A DNA stretch of 64,000 nt from contig NZ_CP059734.1 in the NCBI RefSeq assembly GCF_000948985.2, positions 806,001 through 870,000 on the forward strand. Reading direction: 5' to 3'. Of this stretch, positions 18,635-28,396 are shown piece by piece. Every line of letters begins with the position of its first letter. Positions within the stretch are counted from its first letter, which is position 1. The translations under genes and the position numbers were made by a program. Source of the stretch: Thalassomonas viridans. Lineage in GTDB: Bacteria; Pseudomonadota; Gammaproteobacteria; Enterobacterales; Alteromonadaceae. Under the pieces are notes generated by a model. It made no database searches and had not been told where the DNA came from. It worked only from the letters and a program-made list of their open reading frames with translations.

Positions 18635-19483
18635 ATGGCGGATACAACTTTCTCTATTCACACAATGAACATTAAAGAACTTGAACTGGCCATCGACTGG
18701 GCAAAACGGGAAGGCTGGAACCCCGGGCGCCGCGATGCCGCGCTATTTTACCAGGCTGATCCCGGCGGCTTTTTTGCCGGTAAGATTAACGGGCAAACTA
18801 TAGCTGTTGGCAGCGCAGTTGCGTACGATGAAACCTTTGCTTTTTGCGGTCTGTATATCGTAGCCCCCGAATATCGCGGCAAAGGGTATGGCCTGGCGCT
18901 AACAGAACATCGTTTAGCCTATTGTGGTGGCCGCAACGTTGGTATTGATGGAGTGCTGGAAAATGTTAACATTTATCGGCGTATCGGTTACGTACCGTAT
19001 TATGAAAACCGTCGTTATCAGTTTACAGCCGCCAAAAAAGTATTTAATGCTGCGGCAATTAAAGCTGCCAATAATGATAACTTCGCACAACTTTTGGCCT
19101 ACGACCGGCAGTGTTTTCCCGCACCTAGAAAAACCTTCCTGAAAAAATGGCTTGAACAAACCGAAGGAAGGTCTTTGGTATACAGTGTTAATGGTGTTTT
19201 ACAAGGCTATATTGTTAGGCGGCGTTGTGCTGAAGGCTACAAAATAGGCCCGCTATTTGCCGACAATGCCGAGGTGGCGCAGCAATTGTTAAATGCGGTG
19301 CAAACCGATATTGAGGGAGAAACCGTACTGCTGGATGTGCCGGAAATTAACCGGGATGCGGTGACTTTAGCGCAGCGCAGCGGCATGAAGGTTATTTTCG
19401 CTACCGCACGAATGTACCAAAAGGGGTTGCCTGATATCGCAAATGAGAAAATATTTGGCATTACTACCTTCGAATTAGGTTAG
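18635..19483 (+). CDS. GNAT-family N-acetyltransferase, two-domain
   Basis: A 282-residue acetyltransferase. Seen: an N-terminal GNAT domain with FCGLYIVAPEYRGKGYGLALTEHRL, where the R-G-K-G-Y-G motif is the acetyl-CoA pyrophosphate loop, and NVNIYRRIGYVPYYENRRY at the motif B end. A second, shorter C-terminal domain (YIVRRRCAEGYKIGPLFADN ... VLLDVPEINRDAV ... GMKVIFATARMY) matches the YitH/acetyltransf_18-type arrangement. It transfers an acetyl group to an unknown amine. The ATG at 18635 has GAGG at 7 bases; a GTG at 18632 is the alternative. Single gene between effector loci, no signal peptide. Confidence 0.85.
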   Translation: MADTTFSIHTMNIKELELAIDWAKREGWNPGRRDAALFYQADPGGFFAGKINGQTIAVGSAVAYDETFAFCGLYIVAPEYRGKGYGLALTEHRLAYCGGRNVGIDGVLENVNIYRRIGYVPYYENRRYQFTAAKKVFNAAAIKAANNDNFAQLLAYDRQCFPAPRKTFLKKWLEQTEGRSLVYSVNGVLQGYIVRRRCAEGYKIGPLFADNAEVAQQLLNAVQTDIEGETVLLDVPEINRDAVTLAQRSGMKVIFATARMYQKGLPDIANEKIFGITTFELG

Positions 19484-19881
19484 GGGTTCAATGTTTAAGT
19501 TTAAGCTGTGGCACTAAATTAAACTGCTATTTCTTTGATCTGCAGACACTGTTCTTGGCTTTTGAATTTAGCCATCGTTAAGTCACTCTAAAGTCCTTTG
19601 GTTTATCTAAGAGCTTTATTAGGTGTAGTTTGCCGGATCCCCACTTTAGGCATTCTTTGTCGCAGGTTTTCTTGTGGGTCAGGTTTAACTTAGCTTTTTG
19701 GCCTCAAGCTCACTTCCGTTACAGTAAATAATTTTGTTTTCATCAGACCACTGGTTTCGGTGAAGGAAACTGAAAGCCATTTTTAAACTTGTTTCGGTTA
19801 CACAGATGTGAGATTATGAATATGGCTTTCGGTTACTTTTTATTATTATGAATTAACGAGCCAAACTCTAAATAACTGATC
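19484..19881. other. Gene-free stretch left of the IS630 element
   Basis: No gene supported. The left end of the IS630-family element must lie near 19850-19880, but I could not fix it. A minus-strand open stretch starting near 19783 (MAFSFLHRNQW...) is only about 35 codons long. Confidence 0.35.
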
Positions 19882-20922
19882 CTAATACTGCTCCACTTTA
19901 GCACTTCCATATCCGCTCCCCGGATACGGGGAAACCTTGTCCATAAGCCCCCTTACTTTTTGCAATAACTGCTGCATATTTGAGCACCGGTGATTTCTTG
20001 TGATGGTTTCGTGCAGCGCATGCCAGAGTTTTTCGATTTTATTGATCCAAGGCGAATAAACCGGCTGGAACAGCAGCTTAAATTTTTTATTTTCAGCTAA
20101 GTAGGCTTGCACTTTTCGGCTTTTATGAATGCCATAGTTATCCAGCACCAACGTAATGGTTTTAGCCCGGCAATAATGCCGTTTAAGTTTTTCTAACATA
20201 GCGATAAAAAGTTCGCTGTCTTTACTGTTGCTGCCCACATAATAGACTTGGCCCGTTTTACTGTGCAGCGCGCCCGCCAGATAATACTTTTCGTTTTTCC
20301 CCGGTGTCGCTACGCGTTTTTGTACGCCTTTTATTGTCCAGTCTGCACCTATTTTGGGATTGAGATGAATATCCACTTCATCTTCATAAAAAACGGGATT
20401 GTCCGCATCGCATTGCGCTAAAGCTTCTTGTATTTTTTGAAGTTTTTCTTCTTTATGCGGGTCTTTGATATGCAAGGTTGGCGCAGCTCGCCACCAGACT
20501 AAACCCGCCTCAGGTAACCACCTACGTATTGTCGAGGCATGGATCTCACTGGAAAATAATCGGTTAATTTCTAACGTCAGTAACTCCGTACTCCAACGGG
20601 CACGTTGGTAGCCCAACTCCTGGGGATTCAGCTCGGCCAACATACGTAACATGGCCAGTATTTCATTTTTCGGTAATGTGGCTTTACGCCCTGGCGTTAG
20701 GCTTTTTAGTCCATCTAATCCCGCTTCCGTATACCAATTAAGCCACCGTTTTATAGATGAACGGCCAGCAGCAAGCAGGGTCGACACCGTTGTGATGTTG
20801 TAGCTTGTTGCCAACATTAATATAGCCGTTAACCGCCGTATATGGTGTTTGCATTTGGAGCTATGTATCGCTTTTTCAATACGTCGTCGCTCAGCTCTGG
20901 GAAATGGTGTTATGATAGTCAT
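19882..20922 (-). CDS. IS630-family transposase
   Basis: A 346-residue DDE transposase. Seen: an N-terminal paired helix-turn-helix region (TTVSTLLAAGRSSIKRWLNWYTEAGLDGL), then the catalytic core VFYEDEVDIHLNP (Asp), ITLVLDNYGIHKS (Asp) and SPWINKIEKLWHALHETITRNH (Glu). The length is usual for one-gene IS630 members. It appears intact. The family targets TA dinucleotides. Confidence 0.92.
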   Translation of the reverse strand: MTIITPFPRAERRRIEKAIHSSKCKHHIRRLTAILMLATSYNITTVSTLLAAGRSSIKRWLNWYTEAGLDGLKSLTPGRKATLPKNEILAMLRMLAELNPQELGYQRARWSTELLTLEINRLFSSEIHASTIRRWLPEAGLVWWRAAPTLHIKDPHKEEKLQKIQEALAQCDADNPVFYEDEVDIHLNPKIGADWTIKGVQKRVATPGKNEKYYLAGALHSKTGQVYYVGSNSKDSELFIAMLEKLKRHYCRAKTITLVLDNYGIHKSRKVQAYLAENKKFKLLFQPVYSPWINKIEKLWHALHETITRNHRCSNMQQLLQKVRGLMDKVSPYPGSGYGSAKVEQY

Positions 20923-20923
20923 G

Positions 20924-20992
20924 ACTCTGTCCTTGTGTCTGCGTCTGGGTTTAGTTTTCGCGAACGATCAGATCGCAAATTAAGGACAGAGT
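20924..20992 (-). promoter_or_regulatory. Inverted repeat masking the transposase start site
   Basis: ACTCTGTCCTT and AAGGACAGAGT are perfect 11-bp arms 47 bases apart, directly before the transposase ATG. The arm nearest the gene contains its AAGGA ribosome binding site. Transcripts entering from outside would fold and hide the site, while a transcript from an internal promoter would lack the outer arm. The outer arm is probably the right end of the IS. Confidence 0.55.
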
Positions 20993-21015
20993 TCCCTTCA
21001 TCAAGTGATCTATTA

Positions 21016-21378
21016 TTAGAAATCGTTTTTAGTCAGCCCGGAACGTGCAAGTGAGTTGAGTATAATTTGACTTTCATTTTCTTTGGTCTTTTTTTCTTCT
21101 TTTTGGGCCTTTATTTTTTCTATATCGGCCTTTATTGTTACTGTGTTGGCTTTTAACACTTCTGTGGAAACGCTGTGCGGTTCTTTTAACGGTCGTGTCG
21201 ATGAGGGTGGTTTTTCCTGCATATACTGTGCAATAGGCTTTATTGAAGCTTCTTGAAGTGAACCCGTATTTTTAGGGATTCTGGTTGGGCGAGCGTTTAC
21301 CTGTTGCATTCTCCCTTTGTCATCCTTTGAAGTTGAAACGGAGCCATGATTAACATTTAGGACGTCAAGTGGTTTCAT
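21016..21378 (-). CDS. Hypothetical, secretion-signal-like small protein
   Basis: A 120-residue hydrophilic protein with a well-placed AGAGGA 8 bases before the ATG. It is rich in Ser, Thr, Asn, Lys and Pro, with a disordered start (MKPLDVLNVNHGSVSTSKDD) and a charged coiled-coil-like segment (IEKIKAQKEEKKTKENES). No domain known. The composition fits a T3SS effector N-terminus or a small secreted substrate, and the adjoining IS630 element (about 25 bases past the stop) may have removed a longer C-terminal part. Confidence 0.5.
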   Translation of the reverse strand: MKPLDVLNVNHGSVSTSKDDKGRMQQVNARPTRIPKNTGSLQEASIKPIAQYMQEKPPSSTRPLKEPHSVSTEVLKANTVTIKADIEKIKAQKEEKKTKENESQIILNSLARSGLTKNDF

Positions 21379-22159
21379 TTGATATTCCTCTTAGTATCAA
21401 TTATAACTTTTTCTTATACTTTTTGCATATATTAAAGTCTTGTTTGGTATTAATAATATTGTTGATACGGTTATGTTACTTGAACTATTTAACTATATTC
21501 TAATACTCTTTTTAGATAAAGACTTTAGCTATGCTATGAGAAACTACTCGGAAAATTTTGTTTGAGCAGCTTTACTTGTAGAAGGCTAAAATATCTTTTA
21601 CAAGTACCGTTAATGAACTTTTTCTTCCGGATTAGTTTCCCGTCAAGTAGCGTTCCCATCATCGATAATATCCCCCTGTGTCAGGATAGTTGTCGCCTCA
21701 AATTATTTTATAAACAAACAGGGAGCGGTAAGTAATAAATAGTGCATTACCAAAGGTACCAAGCCAATTCAAAGCAGCCATATTAAATAAACTCAGTGAA
21801 AGTGATTTATCCGTCAGAAAGTTTGATAAAAGCGACATTATCCCTATTTTTATGGGCAGAGAGTTGTTAAAACCAAAGTAGGTATCATTTGGGCTGTTAA
21901 TATCTGTATTTATGTGGTTCACAATGTTATGACTATTCTGCTGTGCTCATTGAATAAATATTCAAAAAATTAAAAACAAAAAAACATAACCTGCCTCTTA
22001 TTGTCGAGTTCCTGTAAGTGAAGCTGTGGAACTGGCTCCGTTGTTCGTTAGATTGGCGCACCGGATATAACACACCTCACAACATGGATGTATAACATAG
22101 CGAATTCCATCGACAGTAAAAAAAGCTCGGGAATTGGCATTTAATAACGAGGTTTGAGT
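21379..22159. other. 781-bp AT-rich stretch without a gene
   Basis: Very AT-rich. A 74-codon minus-strand frame (21698-21922) starts with GTG, lacks a ribosome binding site and is not supported. The left part should hold the promoter for the 21378 gene and the right part that of the 22160 gene. Confidence 0.4.
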
Positions 22160-23044
22160 ATGACTAATTCGATGATCAAGCGGATCCTGAACAGGTTTAC
22201 CAGAGGAGATGCCCTGAATTTAATAGAGCGACAAATGCTTTGCGAGCACATTATAAGTCAGGAGCTCTATAAAGAAGGAGGTGGTGCCTTTGAAGCTGAT
22301 ATTAATCGACTGAATATTAAGCAGCGTGGTGAGGCTTCTTCTGCCATGTTGTCGGTAGCCGACCCGAAAACACTATCGGTAATCACAAGCACCAAAGAGC
22401 AGGGCATGGTTAGCTCTGTTTTTGCACCGGTTAAGGCGGTCGGGCGCGATTGTTCAAAAGCCTCTGAAAATTTTAGGGCCACACAAAGCATGAGCATTGT
22501 GGACGATATTATGCAGCAAGGCACATTGGCCCTTAACAGCGCGAAGCTGGTGCATAACCGGTATGAAAAGGCGGGGCTGGCATATAGATTATCGGACAAC
22601 ACAACCCTAGCCTCCGAATATAGCAATATAACCAGAACACTACAGATCTCAGATGCCATTGCTATGTATTCGGCATTAAGTTTGTGTGATTACCACCATG
22701 CCTTGACCCGTGAAATTAAAAACTTGCCCGTGCTGGAGAAAATGCGCTGCCTTCGAGATGCCGAGCAATATTTAATGCTGGCAATTTCTCTGCCTGATGA
22801 CATTGCCGGGATATACACCATGGACGAAAGGGAACTGCTGCTCAACTGCCATGGGGCACAGGTTGACGCTTTGATAGCCCAGGTGCATCAATGTCAGTTT
22901 GCCGATCATATCGGCGGAATGTCGCAAGAGCAGCTTATTCAGCTTGCCGACAGGTTTTCGCAACAACACTTGGGGATCGGCAAACTTATCAACAGTCCCC
23001 TTTGGGTTGTAAATGCGGGCAAAGATAATAAACGTTTGTGCTGA
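22160..23044 (+). CDS. Unknown T3SS-island protein, paralogue of the 11465 gene
   Basis: A 294-residue protein of the same unnamed family as 11465-12364. Shared landmarks: ILNRFTRGDALNLIERQMLCEHI at the start, RTLQISDAIAMYSALSLCDYHHALTREI, EKMRCLRDAEQYLMLAISLP, DIAGIYTMDERELLL, VDALIAQVHQCQFADHI and QEQLIQLADRFSQQHLGIGKL. The central 60-120 region differs. The ATG at 22160 has GAGG 7 bases upstream, the same layout as the paralogue; a TTG six bases earlier is less likely. Genes for effectors often duplicate like this, but a regulatory role is equally open. Confidence 0.75.
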   Translation: MTNSMIKRILNRFTRGDALNLIERQMLCEHIISQELYKEGGGAFEADINRLNIKQRGEASSAMLSVADPKTLSVITSTKEQGMVSSVFAPVKAVGRDCSKASENFRATQSMSIVDDIMQQGTLALNSAKLVHNRYEKAGLAYRLSDNTTLASEYSNITRTLQISDAIAMYSALSLCDYHHALTREIKNLPVLEKMRCLRDAEQYLMLAISLPDDIAGIYTMDERELLLNCHGAQVDALIAQVHQCQFADHIGGMSQEQLIQLADRFSQQHLGIGKLINSPLWVVNAGKDNKRLC

Positions 23045-23333
23045 GTCCGGCTCGTGGCTTTAAGTAGGGGCTGTTGCAGGGCATCCGCACTCATGAAAGC
23101 AGCGGTTTATGTTTGACTCGCGCTGGCGAGCGCGCTTAACGCGCTTCGAGTGTTGTTAATTGTTCCAACACCATGATTTTTCAGGTATATCGCGGGTTGC
23201 TTAACATCACAGGCGCAAAGCTTTTTTTTTGATTACAGGTGTGCTTTTGCTTATAGCTGTTGCCGCCAGGGGTCAGCTAAAAGCCGATACCGTTAAATAT
23301 TACTTTGGCATTGACCCAATTTAGGAGAAAAGA

Positions 23334-23693
23334 ATGAGCCGTATTACCCCTATAGTTGCCAGCCAGCTTTTACAGACTATTTTTATGGCGAAAGCCGATG
23401 ATCATAGCCGGTTTAGCCGTTATAGTATTGGCGATGAAGGCCTTGAAAATATTACAGTTTTCTATATTCGTTGGGTAACCCGCGAGAAAAACAGTGAAAT
23501 TAATGAACAAAACCGGGCCAGCTGGATGAACTTTAAAGATCTGGTGGCCACGGCTTATTCGGCGGAGGTGAGTTATGAGGTTTTTCAGCCGCTAACAGAC
23601 AGGATTGCCGCAGGCAAATGCTTATCCGGTTACGATGTCCGCCATGTGCAAAGAGGTTTGCGTTCGTTTGACCGGCGTGGTTGTGTTGGTTAG
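23334..23693 (+). CDS. Hypothetical protein
   Basis: A 119-residue protein with a strong AGGAG site six bases before ATG, so a true gene. Predicted mostly helical: MSRITPIVASQLLQTIFMAKAD, VFYIRWVTREKNSEINEQNRASWMNFKDLVATAYSAEVSYEVFQPLTDRIAAGKCLSGYDVRHVQRGL. No membrane segment or signal peptide. I do not recognise the family. It sits upstream of a methyltransferase gene with 179 bases between them. Confidence 0.6.
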   Translation: MSRITPIVASQLLQTIFMAKADDHSRFSRYSIGDEGLENITVFYIRWVTREKNSEINEQNRASWMNFKDLVATAYSAEVSYEVFQPLTDRIAAGKCLSGYDVRHVQRGLRSFDRRGCVG

Positions 23694-23872
23694 TTATTGG
23701 AAGTGTAGCGTAGCTTAGCAAAAAGCAGGAGCATTTCTAGAAGAGTTAAGAAGAGAGGTATTTAAAAATTGTTTGATTATCGAGCGCTGCACGATGAGTC
23801 CGTTTGTGCTCTAATTTTGCAAGTGCAAAAAATTTTTAAATCTAACTCATTTAAATCAAGTAATGGCCCTCT

Positions 23873-24532
23873 ATGTTCATACTAAAAATGCTCCTTCGAG
23901 AAACCAGGGAATCGGCAATTGTCATTTTCCGCTATTATCGGCAGTATAAATTCCTGTTTACCGAGTTGCTGCTCTTTTGGCTCTATCTTGTCAGAAATCC
24001 TTATCAAATATGCCGGCGTTATTTTCGAAAGCGGGGAGATAACGCTCAGGTTTACGGGGAAACCCCTATCACTACCATGGCAACACTGGTTGAGCGGCTG
24101 AATATCCAGCCGAAAAATAACGTGCTTGAGCTTGGCTGTGGCCGCGGGCGGCTTGTTTTCTGGCTTAATATCATACAAGGCTGTCGGGTAACCGGTGTCG
24201 ATTGTGTTCCGGTTTTTATCAATATTGCCAGGCGTATTTCAAAAGTTTGTCATATTTCAGGCGTTAACTGGCTTAACCAGGATTTAATGACAGTGAGCCT
24301 TAAAGGCTATGATTTTATTTTCCTGTACGGCACCACGCTTGATGACAATGCCCTTGAAGCATGGGTAAAAGCACGCATGCATGAACTGGCGCCGGGAGCT
24401 AGCATTGTCACCGTGAGCTATTCGCTTATCGAGTACGGGGCTGCCCCTTATTTAACGCTTGTCAACACTGTCGTACTTCCGTTCCCCTGGGGGGAAACAG
24501 AAGTTTATATTCACCGGCGCCTTTGCCAATAA
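23873..24532 (+). CDS. Class I SAM-dependent methyltransferase, membrane-anchored
   Basis: A 219-residue protein with a hydrophobic N-terminal segment (FLFTELLLFWLYLVRNPYQICRRYF, residues about 25-50) and a Rossmann methyltransferase core: NVLELGCGRGRLVFW (motif I, SAM binding), CRVTGVDCVPVFINIARR (motif II acidic residue), GVNWLNQDLM and DFIFLYGTTL. The substrate is unknown; the layout resembles small membrane-tethered methyltransferases acting on lipids or proteins. It is convergent with sctN and separated from it by a strong bidirectional terminator. No clear ribosome binding site is visible, and an ATG at 23888 is an alternative start. Confidence 0.8.
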   Translation: MFILKMLLRETRESAIVIFRYYRQYKFLFTELLLFWLYLVRNPYQICRRYFRKRGDNAQVYGETPITTMATLVERLNIQPKNNVLELGCGRGRLVFWLNIIQGCRVTGVDCVPVFINIARRISKVCHISGVNWLNQDLMTVSLKGYDFIFLYGTTLDDNALEAWVKARMHELAPGASIVTVSYSLIEYGAAPYLTLVNTVVLPFPWGETEVYIHRRLCQ

Positions 24533-24685
24533 AGCTAATGCCGGCTGAATTCAATAAACATCGCACAGCTACGCATTAACAGTCGGGCTAGTGGCGGCAA
24601 CAGTTTGGTGTACTCCTCCGGTTTTTTCTCCTTTATATGGCGCTACTGCCTCCGCAATTTTTTGGCTACGGATAAATGATGGGCA

Positions 24686-24721
24686 AGCTGCCCTTGATGT
24701 TTTAGTACATCAAGGGCAGCT
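24686..24721. terminator. Bidirectional rho-independent terminator
   Basis: AGCTGCCCTTGATGT and ACATCAAGGGCAGCT are perfect 15-bp arms around a TTTAGT loop, followed by ATTTTA. It lies between the convergent methyltransferase and sctN genes. Confidence 0.85.
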
Positions 24722-24753
24722 ATTTTAGGCAGGAATTTGTCTGAATAAAGGTA

Positions 24754-26079
24754 TTAAAGCGTGAGGTTGGCCAGCAGGGCCCGGGTTTCGTCAAGGTCAA
24801 TTACCTGGTCGCAGTCTTGCCGCAAAAATTCGTTGATGTCGTTCATTTTGGCTATGGCTTCGTCCGCTTCCGGATCTTCCCCCTGTTGATATTCGCCTAT
24901 TTTAACCAGGAGCTCCACTTCCTGATATTTTGCCATCAGCCGCCTGATATAACCGGCATTGTCGATATGCTCCCGGTCGGTGATATTGGTCATTACCCGG
25001 CTGATACTGGCCAAAATGTCTATTGCCGGGTAATGGTTTTCTGCCCCCAGCTTTCGGGACAATATGATATGGCCGTCAAGTATTGAACGTGTTTCATCTG
25101 CTACCGGTTCGGTCATATCATCGCCTTCAACCAAAACGGTGTACAGGGCGGTTATCGAGCCTTTGTCGTTAAGGCCGGTGCGCTCCATTAATTTGGGCAG
25201 GGTGGCAAATACCGAAGGGGGAAAACCTCTGCGTGTGGGAGGTTCGCCGGCCGCCAGTCCTATTTCCCGTTGTGCCCGGGCAAAACGTGTTACCGAGTCC
25301 ATCAGCAATAAAACGCGTTTGCCCTGATCCCTGAAATATTCGGCGATGGCCGTAGCTACGTAGGCTGCTTTTGCCCTTTCCATGGAAGGGCGGTCTGAGG
25401 TGGCAACCACAATAACCGATTTTTTTACGCCTTCAGGCCCTAAGTCATGTTCTATAAATTCCCTGACTTCCCGGCCTCGCTCCCCGATAAGGGCTATCAC
25501 AGTTACGTCTACATCGCTGCCTTTTACCAGCATAGAAAGCAAAGTGGTTTTCCCCCCGCCTGCTGCGGCAAAAACCCCCAGCCGCTGCCCCTCCCCGCAG
25601 GTTAAAAAACCGTCGATGGCTTTTACGCCAAGCATCAGCGGTTCGTTAATCAATCGCCGTGTCAGAGGATCAGGCGGCGGGGCGTAAACGGGGTATTCTT
25701 CGGTACAGGACAGCGGGCCTTTGCTCGCGCCGTCCAGCGGCTGTCCCATGCCGTCGAGTACCCGCCCCAGCAGTTCATCGCCTACCGTTATGCTATGTTG
25801 CTTACCCGTGGGAATAACTTCTGTTGCGCCTGAAATTCCCTGCATATCCCCCAACGGCGTCAGCAGTGCGTCGTGTTTGTCAAAGCCGACTACCTCCGCC
25901 AATAAGTCATTGGGCTGCCCCGGCGTTTTCAATAAACATAGCTCTCCCGTTTCAACTCCCGGGAGTTGTGCGTGCAATATTGTTCCCAATACTTTGGTTA
26001 CGCGGCCACGCACGGTAAGCAATTCTGCGGTATTAACACATTCGGCAATGTTTTTTCCAATATAGTTAAGTGCGTTCAT
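24754..26079 (-). CDS. sctN: T3SS ATPase SctN
   Basis: A 441-residue FliI/YscN-type ATPase that forms a hexamer at the cytoplasmic face, strips chaperones and unfolds substrates. Seen: an N-terminal beta-barrel (residues about 20-90), [31 protein letters not shown] with Walker A at 172-179, [13 protein letters not shown] (catalytic Glu region), Walker [27 protein letters not shown] and [14 protein letters not shown]. The usual family length is about 440. AGAGGG lies just before the ATG. It is encoded opposite to the lipoprotein-sctC unit with about 170 bases between, suggesting a shared divergent control region. Confidence 0.96.
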   Translation of the reverse strand: MNALNYIGKNIAECVNTAELLTVRGRVTKVLGTILHAQLPGVETGELCLLKTPGQPNDLLAEVVGFDKHDALLTPLGDMQGISGATEVIPTGKQHSITVGDELLGRVLDGMGQPLDGASKGPLSCTEEYPVYAPPPDPLTRRLINEPLMLGVKAIDGFLTCGEGQRLGVFAAAGGGKTTLLSMLVKGSDVDVTVIALIGERGREVREFIEHDLGPEGVKKSVIVVATSDRPSMERAKAAYVATAIAEYFRDQGKRVLLLMDSVTRFARAQREIGLAAGEPPTRRGFPPSVFATLPKLMERTGLNDKGSITALYTVLVEGDDMTEPVADETRSILDGHIILSRKLGAENHYPAIDILASISRVMTNITDREHIDNAGYIRRLMAKYQEVELLVKIGEYQQGEDPEADEAIAKMNDINEFLRQDCDQVIDLDETRALLANLTL

Positions 26080-26250
26080 AGTGCCCTCTGGTTTGACAAC
26101 TAATGTCTTATGAAACCTTTGCCGCAGTCTTGTTTATCTATTTTTATGGCCGGCAGGTTTTCAGGGCGGGAATTTTTTGCTCTTTATCGAAAACAATATC
26201 GGCGTTTTGGCCTCTCATATGAAGTTTTTATCAATTGGTGGCTATTTGTT

Positions 26251-26838
26251 ATGAATCGAAATGTAAGTTTTCTGCCGTTTGTTTTGCTTGTTTGCATGCT
26301 TGGCGGCTGTGCTCAGTCGGTTGACCGCTTGCCTATTTTAGCAACCCTGAGCCCGGTGACTCCCAGTGCGTCAACCAGAGCTGAAATACAATTGCAAGTC
26401 AAAGACGAGCGTCAGCAGCCGGTAGTGGAAGAGTCCCCGCCGGAAAGCGACTGGCAAGCGCCTCTTATTCCCCTGACGATTAATTCGGATGAGCTGGTGG
26501 ATAGTTTGCAGCTTATGCTTGAAAACCAATTAAGCCACCGTGGCATCAGGGTCGTTGATCAACAAGAGAAACCGAGTTTAGTGGTAACGGTCGAGTCGAT
26601 AACGCACCGCAGCCAGGACGACTTATGGCTGGGAAACACCTATACCCGGGTTAATTTGTCAGCGCTTGCCACTACGCCGGAAGGTAATTATCAAAATAGC
26701 TACCAGATTGATTACAGCCAGCCCTTTCATGCAACATCTGACGACGAAGGCGTGCATTACCTTGTCAGTACCGCCATTTTTAAGGTAAGCCAGCAGGTGC
26801 TGCAAGATGCGAAACTGATTCGCTTTATAACGGAATAA
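26251..26838 (+). CDS. Lipoprotein, probable secretin pilotin (YajG-like)
   Basis: A 195-residue lipoprotein. The signal MNRNVSFLPFVLLVCMLGGC ends in the lipobox LGGC, so Cys20 should be lipidated. The mature part, with SDELVDSLQLMLENQLSHRGIRVVD and PSLVVTVESITHRSQ, resembles the YajG lipoprotein family. The frame could start at 26110, but the ATG at 26251 gives the clean signal peptide and has GGTGG upstream. It lies 46 bases before sctC in the same direction, the place where a pilotin that pilots and inserts the secretin would be expected. The pilotin role is inferred from context. Confidence 0.7.
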   Translation: MNRNVSFLPFVLLVCMLGGCAQSVDRLPILATLSPVTPSASTRAEIQLQVKDERQQPVVEESPPESDWQAPLIPLTINSDELVDSLQLMLENQLSHRGIRVVDQQEKPSLVVTVESITHRSQDDLWLGNTYTRVNLSALATTPEGNYQNSYQIDYSQPFHATSDDEGVHYLVSTAIFKVSQQVLQDAKLIRFITE

Positions 26839-26884
26839 GTTATTCCTCCCTGAAACGTACAATATAATAACAAAAGGTTAGCGT

Positions 26885-28372
26885 ATGAGAGCCATTATTC
26901 TTTTTATCAGCGTTTTATTTTCTGCCGGGCTTTATGGCAAAGCTCTGGAATGGCAGCAGCCCTATGCCGTTAACTCGAAAGGAGAAAGCATTGCTAATAT
27001 TTTGAAAAATTTTAGTGCCAATTATAACATTCAAGCGGTGATCAGCTCCCAGTTAACTACAAGGGTATTCGGGTCTTATAGCGGTAAAAACGGCCGGGAT
27101 TTCTTAGATCAGCTCGCCAGAAGGAATGCTTTTACCTGGTACAACGACAACGGGGCTATTTATTTTTATGCCACCTCAGAATACCAAAACCGAGTGTTTC
27201 ATTTGCGCTATATTACGCCTGAATATTTAGAAGACATGCTGAGAAAGGTTGGTATTTGGGATGGCCGCTTTAACTGGCAGGTTGCTGCGAATGAACAAAT
27301 TGTTTATATATCCGGTCCGCCGCGCTTTATCAATCTTATTGAGCAAACTATCTGGACTTTGGATGTTGATCATACCCAGGAAACCTATGTCCTGAAAATA
27401 TTCCCGTTAAAGTATGCCAGCGCCGTTAATACGCATAGGCTATATCGGGGAACCTCCCGGGAGGTAAAAGGGGTTGCCCATGTTTTGCGCCGTTTGGTAG
27501 GTATGACCCAAACCACGCAGGATAATAACCTGCTGCAAAATAGCCGGCAGCAAAATAGTTTAACGCCAATGGGAGAAGCCGATGTCGGCCCTGCAAATCA
27601 AAACGGCGCCCTGATGCTGGCGCCGGAAAGTGGCCCGCTGGCTTCTATTGAAGGAGATCCAAGGTTAAATGCGGTGGTTATTTATGACAAAGCCGAACGT
27701 ATGCCTATGTATCAGGAAGCGATCAAAACATTAGATGTTCGTGCAGAGCAAATTGAAATCGATGTCACCATACTTAATATCAGTACCGAAAAAGCCAAGC
27801 AGCTGGGGCTTGACTGGACAATCGGCAGCACGGGAAATAATGTTGCGGGAACGAATAACTCTATTAATGTAGATTTTGAAGCCGACATTCGCATTCTTGA
27901 AAAAAGCGGGCATGCGCAAATATCATCCCGACCGGTTGTTGTGACGGGCAACCACCAGTCGACCATATTGGATAACAGCACAACTTTTTATGTCAGGGTC
28001 GCCGGGCAGGAAGATGCCGAATTATTCCCTGTTTCTGTGGGAACAAGCATTGATTTAACTCCTCATTTGATCCTGGAAGACGGCCGCCATAAAGTCATTA
28101 TGGATATCAATATCGAAGACGGACAACGCAATGGAGATCAGGTTGACTCTATTCCTGTTGTCAGTGCTACCAGCATCAGCACTCAGGCAATGATTGACGA
28201 AGGAGGCAGCTTAGTGGTCGGCGGTTATCATTATGATGTCGAAATTCATCAGGAAAACAGAGTCCCCGGGCTGCACGCTTTGCCCTGGGTGGGAGGGCTG
28301 TTCAAGTTTCACAAGAAAAGCATCGTCAACATGGTACGTTTATTTATTATTAAACCCAGAATTATTGATTAA
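26885..28372 (+). CDS. sctC: T3SS outer-membrane secretin SctC
   Basis: A 495-residue secretin with signal peptide (RAIILFISVLFSAGLYG, cleavage near residue 20). Seen: the N0-type domain (SIANILKNFSANYNIQAVISSQLTTRV), an N1/N3 ring domain with FPLKYASA, then the secretin core with LEKSGHAQISSRPVVVTGNHQSTILDNSTTFYVRVAG and the closing VPGLHALPWVGGLFKF. It forms the outer-membrane ring of the needle complex. Shorter than YscC (about 600) but in the range of the SPI-2/Bordetella class. It is the second gene of the lipoprotein-sctC-sctD run. Confidence 0.95.
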   Translation: MRAIILFISVLFSAGLYGKALEWQQPYAVNSKGESIANILKNFSANYNIQAVISSQLTTRVFGSYSGKNGRDFLDQLARRNAFTWYNDNGAIYFYATSEYQNRVFHLRYITPEYLEDMLRKVGIWDGRFNWQVAANEQIVYISGPPRFINLIEQTIWTLDVDHTQETYVLKIFPLKYASAVNTHRLYRGTSREVKGVAHVLRRLVGMTQTTQDNNLLQNSRQQNSLTPMGEADVGPANQNGALMLAPESGPLASIEGDPRLNAVVIYDKAERMPMYQEAIKTLDVRAEQIEIDVTILNISTEKAKQLGLDWTIGSTGNNVAGTNNSINVDFEADIRILEKSGHAQISSRPVVVTGNHQSTILDNSTTFYVRVAGQEDAELFPVSVGTSIDLTPHLILEDGRHKVIMDINIEDGQRNGDQVDSIPVVSATSISTQAMIDEGGSLVVGGYHYDVEIHQENRVPGLHALPWVGGLFKFHKKSIVNMVRLFIIKPRIID

Positions 28373-28396
28373 TGGTGTTGATATGGGAGGCTTAAT

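Noticed and set aside
21698..21922. 74-codon hydrophobic minus-strand frame
   Set aside because: GTG start without ribosome site in AT-rich DNA, where hydrophobic chance frames are common.
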